Below, piece after piece: positions 5,588 through 11,658 of a stretch of DNA of 11,658 nucleotides. Both the position numbers and the translations under genes were made by a program. Below the pieces are notes generated by a model. That model worked only from the letters and a program-made list of their open reading frames with translations, was not told the origin of the DNA and made no database searches. Position 1 is the first letter of the stretch. Each line of letters opens with the position of its first letter. This DNA is from Porphyromonadaceae bacterium (GTDB lineage: Bacteria; Bacteroidota; Bacteroidia; Bacteroidales; CAMTPD01): assembly GCA_003447595.1 (NCBI GenBank), contig DLYT01000002.1, forward strand, positions 9,526 through 21,183, in the 5' to 3' direction.

Positions 5588-8218
5588 TTATGCATTCTTT
5601 TTCAACGCTGCGATACTTTCTTGCAATGATTTGATTTTGCTTTCTGCATCTGCTTGTTTCTTGCGTTCAATCTCGATTACTTTTGCAGGAGCTTTACCAA
5701 CAAACGATTCGTTGCTTAGTTTTTTCATTACTGAGTTTAAGAATCCTTCGTTGTATTTCAACTCTTCTTCAAGTTTCGCTATTTCCGCATCCACATCGAT
5801 CATGTTACCAAGTGGCACAGCAAACTCTGTTGTTCTTACAAGGAACGAAACAGCACCGTCCGACTTTTCTTCTACCTTATTAATAGCAGACAAGTTACAC
5901 ATCTTAGTGATTACAGCATCGTAAGCATTGTCGTAGTCGCCTACCACTTCAAGTACTAACTCTTCTTTGATCGCAATTTGTTTTTGCAAACGGATAGAAC
6001 GAATACCTGCAATGATTTCTTTTACAACTTCAAACTGATCCAACAATGCCTCGTCAACAGGTTTTGCATCCGGCATCATCGATACCATGATTGATTCCCC
6101 TTCTTTACGATCACAAATCAACTGCCACAATTCTTCCGTAATAAATGGCATAAACGGATGAAGCAGTCTCAACAATGAATCAAAGAAACCTAGAGTTGCT
6201 TCGTAAGTTGCTTTGTCGATCGGTTGTTGATAACCTGGTTTCACCATTTCTAGGTACCAAGATGAGAACTCATCCCAGAATAGTTTGTAAACTGCAAGAA
6301 GCGCTTCAGAGATACGGTATTTGTCGAACGAATCGTTTACTTCGTTGATTGTTTTACTCAACAATGACTCGAACCATTTGATTGCTGTAGCAGCTGCTTC
6401 CGGTTGAGCAATTGTTTCGTCAACATTCCATCCTTTAACCAAACGGAAAGCATTCCAGATCTTGTTGTTGAAGTTACGACCTTGCTCACAAAGTGAATCA
6501 TCATACAAAACATCGTTACCGGCAGGTGCCGCCATCATCAAGCCCATACGAACACCGTCAGCTCCGTAGTTTTTGATCAATTCAAGAGGTTCTGGAGAGT
6601 TACCCAATGATTTAGACATCTTACGTCCTTGCTTGTCGCGTACGATACCGGTAAGGTATACGTTTTTGAATGGCATTTCACCACGGTATTCGTAACCTGC
6701 AATAATCATACGTGCCACCCAGAAGAACAAAATATCCGGACCAGTTACAAGGTCGTTCGTTGGATAGTAGTAGTTCAACTCTTCGTTGTTCTTATCCATT
6801 ACATCTCCGAATACAGAGATAGGCCACAACCAAGAAGAGAACCAAGTATCAAGACAGTCTTCATCTTGACGAAGATCTGCCAATACCATATCGTTATTGC
6901 CAGTTTTATCTTTTGCCAATTCCAAAGCTTGCTCCGGAGTTGTTGCTACCACATAGCCACCTTGAGGAAGGAAGTAAGCAGGGATACGGTGTCCCCACCA
7001 CAACTGACGTGAGATACACCAGTCTTTTACATTCTCCATCCAGTGACGGTATGTGTTTTTAAATTTAGCAGGGTGCAATTTAATTACATCCTCCATTACT
7101 GCCTCTAGAGCAGGTTTTGCAAGACCTTCCATTTTAAGGAACCATTGCATCGAAAGTTTAGGCTCAATTACCGCATCAGTACGTTCAGAGAAACCTACTT
7201 TATTCGTATATGGCTCTACTTTCTCAAGCAAGTCTGCCGCCGCAAGATCTTTTTCGATTTGGTCACGTACCGCAAAGCGATCCATTCCCGCATACATTTG
7301 ACCATGCTCGTTCAATGTTCCGTTGTCGTTGAAGATATCAATTGTTTCAAGGTTGAACTTCTCACCCAACATGTAGTCATTCACATCGTGAGCTGGAGTT
7401 ACCTTCAAACAACCGGTACCAAATTCCATGTCAACATACTCATCCATAATAATAGGAACCGGACGATTGATAATCGGAACAATCACACGCTTACCTTTCA
7501 AGAAAGAAAAACGTTCGTCATTTGGATTAACACATACAGCCGTATCTCCTAAAATAGTTTCAGGACGCGTTGTTGCAACAACAATATATTTATCATCTTC
7601 TCCTTCGATTTTATAACGAAGGTAGAAAAGCTTACTGTTTACTTCTTTGTAGATAACCTCTTCGTCAGAAAGCGCTGTTTTCGCAACAGGATCCCAGTTT
7701 ACCATACGCACACCGCGGTAAATAAGTCCCTTGTTAAACAAGTCAACGAAAACTTCCAATACGCTTTCAGAGCGCTCTTCATCCATCGTAAAACAAGTAC
7801 GATCCCAATCACAAGAAGCACCTAGTTTCTTTAACTGTTCAAGAATGATACCGCCATGTTTGTGCGTCCAATCCCAAGCATGTCCTAGAAACTCTTCACG
7901 TGAAAGATCCGTCTTTTTGATTCCTTCTTGTGCAAGCTTGTTTACCACCTTTGCTTCAGTTGCAATCGAAGCATGGTCGGTACCCGGTACCCAACAAGCA
8001 TTCTTGCCCAACATACGCGCACGGCGAATCAAGATATCCTGAATTGTATTGTTCAACATGTGTCCCATGTGAAGAACACCTGTTACATTCGGTGGAGGAA
8101 TTACAATAGTGTAAGGTTCTCTGCCATCTGGTTTCGACTTAAAAAAACCATTATCTAACCAATATTGATACCATTTGCCTTCAACATCAGCCGGATTGTA
8201 CTTGCTAGCGATTTCCAT
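5588..8218 (-). CDS. valS: Valyl-tRNA synthetase
   Basis: This is a full-length class Ia aminoacyl-tRNA synthetase of 876 residues, the usual bacterial size. It attaches valine to tRNA-Val in the cytosol and clears mischarged threonine. The HIGH motif is HMGH (50-53) in PPNVTGVLHMGHM, and the KMSKS motif is at 533-537. The CP1 editing domain shows ATTRPET (215-221) and GTGCLKVTPAHDVNDY (267-282), including the editing aspartate D278. Catalytic-core landmarks are DWCISRQLWWGHRIPAY (399-415) and DTWFSSWLWP (457-466). The anticodon-binding domain includes HPFMPFITEELW (687-698). The C-terminal arm (about 806-874) is a charged coiled coil that contacts tRNA. All key residues are present. The ATG at 8218 gives the usual N-terminus (ASKYNPADVEGKWYQYW). 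It is transcribed alone, with its own -7 element and terminator. I see no T-box-like leader. Confidence 0.98.
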   Translation of the reverse strand: MEIASKYNPADVEGKWYQYWLDNGFFKSKPDGREPYTIVIPPPNVTGVLHMGHMLNNTIQDILIRRARMLGKNACWVPGTDHASIATEAKVVNKLAQEGIKKTDLSREEFLGHAWDWTHKHGGIILEQLKKLGASCDWDRTCFTMDEERSESVLEVFVDLFNKGLIYRGVRMVNWDPVAKTALSDEEVIYKEVNSKLFYLRYKIEGEDDKYIVVATTRPETILGDTAVCVNPNDERFSFLKGKRVIVPIINRPVPIIMDEYVDMEFGTGCLKVTPAHDVNDYMLGEKFNLETIDIFNDNGTLNEHGQMYAGMDRFAVRDQIEKDLAAADLLEKVEPYTNKVGFSERTDAVIEPKLSMQWFLKMEGLAKPALEAVMEDVIKLHPAKFKNTYRHWMENVKDWCISRQLWWGHRIPAYFLPQGGYVVATTPEQALELAKDKTGNNDMVLADLRQDEDCLDTWFSSWLWPISVFGDVMDKNNEELNYYYPTNDLVTGPDILFFWVARMIIAGYEYRGEMPFKNVYLTGIVRDKQGRKMSKSLGNSPEPLELIKNYGADGVRMGLMMAAPAGNDVLYDDSLCEQGRNFNNKIWNAFRLVKGWNVDETIAQPEAAATAIKWFESLLSKTINEVNDSFDKYRISEALLAVYKLFWDEFSSWYLEMVKPGYQQPIDKATYEATLGFFDSLLRLLHPFMPFITEELWQLICDRKEGESIMVSMMPDAKPVDEALLDQFEVVKEIIAGIRSIRLQKQIAIKEELVLEVVGDYDNAYDAVITKMCNLSAINKVEEKSDGAVSFLVRTTEFAVPLGNMIDVDAEIAKLEEELKYNEGFLNSVMKKLSNESFVGKAPAKVIEIERKKQADAESKIKSLQESIAALKKNA

Positions 8219-8302
8219 TTTGAATTATATTATTATTTATCTGTCTGCACTTTACGTTGCACCATATCTACTTGAGAATAGGCGCTATGAAGTTCAATTT
8301 TG

Positions 8303-8310
8303 CAAAAATA
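8303..8310 (-). promoter_or_regulatory. -7 promoter element for valS
   Basis: The minus strand reads TATTTTTG, a full match to TAnnTTTG, 84 bases upstream of the valS ATG. This implies a leader of about 78 bases. No good -33 box. Confidence 0.5.
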
Positions 8311-8390
8311 GGAATTATTCTCGAGATGCATACAGCGAGTATTTCTAAATATATATTTATTCACGATAAACAACGCATGTTTATTCAAGC

Positions 8391-8414
8391 TATACAGGTA
8401 ACGTATACTGTATA
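8391..8414. repeat. Inverted repeat TATACAG-N10-CTGTATA, possible operator
   Basis: TATACAG (8391-8397) and CTGTATA (8408-8414) are perfect inverted copies with a ten-base spacer, so the two half-sites lie 17 bases apart centre to centre. The site is about 80 bases upstream of each divergent -7 element. The size suits a dimeric regulator, but AT-rich DNA produces such dyads by chance. It has the wrong polarity for an E. coli-type LexA box (CTGT-N8-ACAG). Confidence 0.4.
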
Positions 8415-8431
8415 ATTATGCAGCAATTATA
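8411..8431. repeat. Second inverted repeat TATAATT-N7-AATTATA
   Basis: TATAATT (8411-8417) and AATTATA (8425-8431) are perfect inverted copies around ATGCAGC. The repeat shares four bases with the right arm of the neighbouring dyad. It is composed almost only of A and T, so it is weak evidence alone. Confidence 0.3.
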
Positions 8432-8494
8432 TATTATAGACGAAACAAATATTACTATTTATAATTAAAGCATCGATTTATGTAAACAATTTGT

Positions 8495-8502
8495 TATATT
8501 TG
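8495..8502 (+). promoter_or_regulatory. -7 promoter element for the susC-like gene
   Basis: TATATTTG is a full match to TAnnTTTG, followed by GCACTG as often seen at Bacteroidota start sites. Transcription would begin near 8508, giving a leader of about 205 bases before the ATG at 8714. I see no clear -33 TTTG at the expected spacing. Confidence 0.6.
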
Positions 8503-8600
8503 CACTGTTTTAAGAAACGCCAAATTAAGACAATAACAATTAGAAAAACAATAATTTAATAGTGTAGTCGCCTGTTCGTGACGATATTTCATTGTTGATA

Positions 8601-8699
8601 ATGGAATACCGCCCAATATTTATACAGAAATATATCATTTTGATAGATTCCAGAAATAAATCAACCCTTGGCTCACTTTTAAGAACGTCAGAACTATAA
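8601..8699 (+). CDS. Possible 32-residue leader ORF ahead of susC
   Basis: An ATG at 8601 opens 32 codons (starting MEYRPIFIQKYI, ending LRTSEL) and stops with TAA at 8699, 14 bases before the susC ATG, in a different frame. It lies entirely within the predicted susC leader. It has no Shine-Dalgarno, but neither do the real genes here. A frame of this length is not rare by chance (I roughly estimate one in ten for AT-rich DNA). I list it as a candidate only and propose no function. Confidence 0.2.
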   Translation: MEYRPIFIQKYIILIDSRNKSTLGSLLRTSEL

Positions 8700-8713
8700 A
8701 TTAATAATAAAAC

Positions 8714-11658
8714 ATGAACTTAAAGATTCCTAAGATGACAAAGGCGGGTATATCTAGTCTTTGCTGGATTTTGTTGTTTGTGCTAAACATTGCCAGCGCG
8801 CAAGCTAACTCTCAACAAAACAAATCTATTAAAGTAAGTGGTACAGTTATTGACAACACATCAGCTCCTCTTCTTGGAGTTAATATCGTTGTAAAAGGTA
8901 CGACTACAGGTACAATTTCCGACCTTGATGGTAATTTTTCAATCGATGTTCCGTCTAAAAGCTCTGTACTTGAGTTTAAATACATCGGTTTCACAACACA
9001 AGAAGTTACTGTTGGATCACAAACAAAAATCAACATTACATTACTAGAAGACACTCAAGCTCTAAACGAGGTTGTTGTAGTAGGTTACGGTACATCTCGA
9101 GCAAAAGATATTACAGGATCTGTATCAAGTATCTCAGCAAAAGACATCCAAAACTTGAATACAACTAACGTTGCCTCGTTGATGCAAAACCTAGCATCCG
9201 GAGTATTGGTCGCTCAGAATACCGGTAAACCGGGTGAAACTGTGCGCGTACGTGTACGTGGTGCAACATCGCTAACCGGATCAAACGAACCTCTTTACGT
9301 TATCGATGGTGTTCCGGTAGATGACCCTACGGCATTGGATGCAATTGCGCCAAGCGACATTCAGTCGATGGACGTATTAAAGGATGCATCAGCAGCGGCG
9401 ATCTATGGTTCGCGTGCAGCAAACGGTGTAGTTATCGTTACTACACGTAAGGGTAAATCAGGTAAAAAGCCAACTTTCAACTTGAACTATAGCTCTACTA
9501 TTGATACACAAATCAAGAACTTCAAGATTCTTTACGGAGATGAGTGGCGCGACAAAGTACGTCAATTCGCAAGAGAAACATTGATTTATGACCCATCGAA
9601 TAGAACAGCCCTAGATATTCTTCGTGAAGGTAGCGACTACCTAGGAACAGGTAATACAAACTGGTTCGACGAAGTAAAACAACCGGCATGGCGCCACAGT
9701 GTAGACGCATCTATTAGCGGCGGTAGCGATCAAAACAGATATTTCGTTTCGCTTTCGATGCTTGACCAAAAAGGTATGGTATTGGGCGATGACTTGAAAC
9801 GTTACAACGGACGTGTCAACTTAGATGTAGACGTACTACCGATACTTCGTTTCGGAACAAACATGTTGGTAGGTTATACCGACACCAACAAGTCAGGAAC
9901 ATCTATGTTCTCTGCTCAAGGATACCGTCCCGACATCGACATTTACGATGAAAACGGCGATTATTTGATGATCAACAACAGCGCAAACCCTGTTGCCAAT
10001 ACACACAAAAAAGACAACACAAATGCATATCGCTTCTTAGGTACAATCTGGGGAGAGGTAGATATTTACAAAGGTCTTAAGTTCAAATCATCTCTTTCTA
10101 TCTCGCAAGACTTCACATTCAAAGAAGCCTTCTCTCCAAGCTTCCTTTCAAGCAACAAAAAGGCAAGCGGCTCAGAATACAACTACAAAGCATACAAAAC
10201 CGTATTCGACAACGTACTTACCTATAATGTTAAGTTCAACGATCGTCACGCCATTGATGCCGTAGGAGGTGTCTCTTTCGAAAGCTTCGAAGGAAAAAGC
10301 ACTTCAATCAGCGGATCCAACTATGCACTGGATGAGATCTATACAAACATTGGTAGTGCAAGTGAAATCTCAGCTAAAAACGTATCAAACGGATACAACA
10401 CACGCGGTTTGTTATCTTCGTTCGTAAGAGCAAACTATAAATTCGACGACAAATACCTGTTTACATTTACAGGACGTTACGACGGATCATCGATGTTCGG
10501 TGCTAAAAACCGTTACGGATTCTTCCCTTCAGGAGCCGTTGCTTGGCGTATTTCTCAAGAAGACTTCATGAAAGACGTTACGTTTGTCGACGACCTTAAG
10601 ATCAAAGTAAGTGCCGGTACCACAGGTACACAAAACCTAAGCAGCTTCTCTAATCGCGACCTATACTCGTCGAGCAGCTATATGGACCTTCCGGCTCTTA
10701 TCCACAGTCAAATTGGTAATAGAGAAATCCGTTGGGAGAAATCTACACAATACGACTTCGGTCTCGACTTCGCCATCTTAGATCAACGCTTTCGTGGTAC
10801 AATTGGTGGGTACATCAAAAACACTAACGACTTGATCTGGGCATTCCAATTCCCATCAAGTACAGCCGGAGGATCAATGAACCGCAACGTAGGTTCGGTA
10901 CAAAACAAAGGTCTTGAATTCACATTCACAGGCGTATTGATCCAAAACCAAGACATCAACTGGTCGGCAACACTCAACCTTGCACACAACAAGAATAAAG
11001 TAACCTATCTTGTATCTGAAGGAGCTGTAGAAAACGGCATGGGTATCAACATCCACGGTAGCGGATCACAAGTTTTAGCTCAAGGCTATCCAATGGGATC
11101 ATTCTTCGGATGGGAACACAACGGCATTATCCAATCTCAAGATCGCGTAGATGAGCTAAACGAATATGCTAAATCGAAAGGACAAAGCTACTACGACGGT
11201 AATAAACTACGTCCGGGTATGCTTGAGTATCGCGACACAAATGAAGACGGAAAAATCGACAATAAAGACCGTATGATTGTAGGCTCTCCAGACCCTAAAG
11301 TATTCGGAGGTCTTTCTTCAAACTTCCAATACAAACGCTTCACAGCATTTGCATCCTTCGGTTTCCAAATCGGTGGTTTGAAATCATACAGCAAAACGTT
11401 GCAAAACATGCCTTCTCAGCTTACCGGTCTTATCGATTACGGTTTGAACGATCGTTGGTCTGACGACAACAGAGACGCAAAATATCCGGCTCTTTATTTA
11501 GAAGATGGCGTTCCTCGCTCTTCAGGCATCGAGTTGCACAATGCATCATACTTCCGTTTACAAGAACTACGTCTTGCATATGACATTCCTAAATTTGTAG
11601 GCATCAATACGCAAGTATTCGTATCGGGCTCTAACCTATTTACGATTACCAAATATCC
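8714..11658 (+). CDS. SusC/RagA-family TonB-linked outer-membrane transporter, 3' end beyond window
   Basis: From the ATG at 8714 the frame stays open for 981 codons to the edge. An in-frame TAA at 8708 fixes the upstream limit; M8 is an alternative start. A signal peptide ends near residue 29-32 (LFVLNIASAQA). A carboxypeptidase-regulatory-like beta-sandwich follows (about 40-117: VSGTVIDNTSAPLLGVNIVVKG shortened, with DLDGNFSI). Next is the TonB box region EVVVVGYGT (119-127). The plug carries LYVIDGVPVDD (194-204) and IYGSRAANGVVIVTTRKG (230-247). The remainder is beta-barrel, with an acidic DTNEDGKID loop (841-849) common in the family and the near-terminal GSNLFTITKY. There is no N-terminal STN domain, so it is a transporter without sigma-regulator signalling. 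Such proteins import oligosaccharides or peptides, paired with a SusD lipoprotein expected downstream. The substrate cannot be told from this sequence. Perhaps 40-60 residues are missing. Confidence 0.96.
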   Translation, partial: MNLKIPKMTKAGISSLCWILLFVLNIASAQANSQQNKSIKVSGTVIDNTSAPLLGVNIVVKGTTTGTISDLDGNFSIDVPSKSSVLEFKYIGFTTQEVTVGSQTKINITLLEDTQALNEVVVVGYGTSRAKDITGSVSSISAKDIQNLNTTNVASLMQNLASGVLVAQNTGKPGETVRVRVRGATSLTGSNEPLYVIDGVPVDDPTALDAIAPSDIQSMDVLKDASAAAIYGSRAANGVVIVTTRKGKSGKKPTFNLNYSSTIDTQIKNFKILYGDEWRDKVRQFARETLIYDPSNRTALDILREGSDYLGTGNTNWFDEVKQPAWRHSVDASISGGSDQNRYFVSLSMLDQKGMVLGDDLKRYNGRVNLDVDVLPILRFGTNMLVGYTDTNKSGTSMFSAQGYRPDIDIYDENGDYLMINNSANPVANTHKKDNTNAYRFLGTIWGEVDIYKGLKFKSSLSISQDFTFKEAFSPSFLSSNKKASGSEYNYKAYKTVFDNVLTYNVKFNDRHAIDAVGGVSFESFEGKSTSISGSNYALDEIYTNIGSASEISAKNVSNGYNTRGLLSSFVRANYKFDDKYLFTFTGRYDGSSMFGAKNRYGFFPSGAVAWRISQEDFMKDVTFVDDLKIKVSAGTTGTQNLSSFSNRDLYSSSSYMDLPALIHSQIGNREIRWEKSTQYDFGLDFAILDQRFRGTIGGYIKNTNDLIWAFQFPSSTAGGSMNRNVGSVQNKGLEFTFTGVLIQNQDINWSATLNLAHNKNKVTYLVSEGAVENGMGINIHGSGSQVLAQGYPMGSFFGWEHNGIIQSQDRVDELNEYAKSKGQSYYDGNKLRPGMLEYRDTNEDGKIDNKDRMIVGSPDPKVFGGLSSNFQYKRFTAFASFGFQIGGLKSYSKTLQNMPSQLTGLIDYGLNDRWSDDNRDAKYPALYLEDGVPRSSGIELHNASYFRLQELRLAYDIPKFVGINTQVFVSGSNLFTITKY

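Larger units (their letters stand above)
8219..8713. other. Divergent intergenic region between valS and susC
   Basis: These 495 AT-rich bases contain no convincing protein gene. They hold the valS promoter and its 84-base leader (8219-8310), a central stretch with two inverted repeats (8391-8431), the susC promoter (8495-8502), and a susC leader of about 205 bases with a short open frame (8601-8699). In that leader GATATTTC (8583-8590) can pair with GA..AATATATC (8627-8636, two-base bulge), enclosing the small hairpin CATT/AATG; this fold is only suggestive. Confidence 0.7.

Noticed and set aside
6629..8158. Several plus-strand open frames of 76-135 codons antisense to valS
   Set aside because: valS is intact with all catalytic motifs. 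These frames lack promoters, known domains and normal composition.
8219..8302. T-box or other amino-acid-sensing leader for valS
   Set aside because: The leader is only about 78 bases and shows no T-box sequence (TGGNACCGCG) or antiterminator/terminator pair. T-boxes are also essentially absent from this phylum.
8391..8414. LexA/SOS box reading of the TATACAG/CTGTATA dyad
   Set aside because: The E. coli-type box is CTGT-N8-ACAG. Here the half-sites are in the opposite order and farther apart, so an SOS call is not supported.
8418..8468. 16-codon ATG frame (starting MQQLYIIDET) in the valS-susC intergenic region
   Set aside because: It lies upstream of the predicted susC start site, has no promoter and overlaps an inverted repeat. 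The length is well within chance.

Overview
This 11.7-kb window looks like an ordinary chromosomal stretch of a Bacteroidales bacterium (phylum Bacteroidota). The pointers are a SusC/RagA-type TonB-linked outer-membrane protein, DUF4251 and DUF6340-like cell-envelope proteins, a DPP IV peptidase, the phylum's promoter element TAnnTTTG in front of most genes, and the near absence of Shine-Dalgarno sequences. I cannot name the genus.

Layout from left to right. Bases 1-674 (minus) hold the N-terminal third of a secreted dipeptidyl peptidase IV that runs off the left edge. It is divergent, across 76 bases, from a TIGR01212/YtqA-type radical SAM gene (751-1683, plus). A perfect 23-bp bidirectional terminator separates that gene from a run of five minus-strand genes, which are read right to left as follows: valS (5588-8218), a DUF6340-like lipoprotein with a TPR-like C-terminus (4315-5376), a very acidic unrecognised 154-aa protein (3755-4219), a CLC antiporter with the marks of the fluoride-exporting CLC-F clade (2370-3656), and a secreted DUF4251 protein (1751-2260). 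Most of these have their own -7 element or are preceded by a terminator, so they look like mostly separate transcription units and not one operon. The exception is the CLC gene, which sits directly behind a terminator hairpin and has no obvious promoter.

The right end is a 495-base divergent intergenic region (8219-8713) with a promoter in each direction, two adjacent inverted repeats and a roughly 205-base 5' leader. It leads into a SusC/RagA-family TonB-dependent transporter (8714 to the right edge, 981 codons visible). Only the last part of the barrel is missing, and a SusD-like partner would be expected just beyond the window.

The genes do not form one pathway: they combine housekeeping (valS, radical SAM), envelope/secreted proteins (DPP IV, DUF4251, DUF6340-like) and transport (CLC, SusC). 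I see no mobile element, CRISPR array, tRNA or rRNA, and no clear new multi-gene system. The points most worth a second look are the CLC-F assignment and its odd upstream hairpin, the near-leaderless GTG start of the radical SAM gene, the acidic orphan protein, and the regulatory DNA and possible leader ORF in front of susC.
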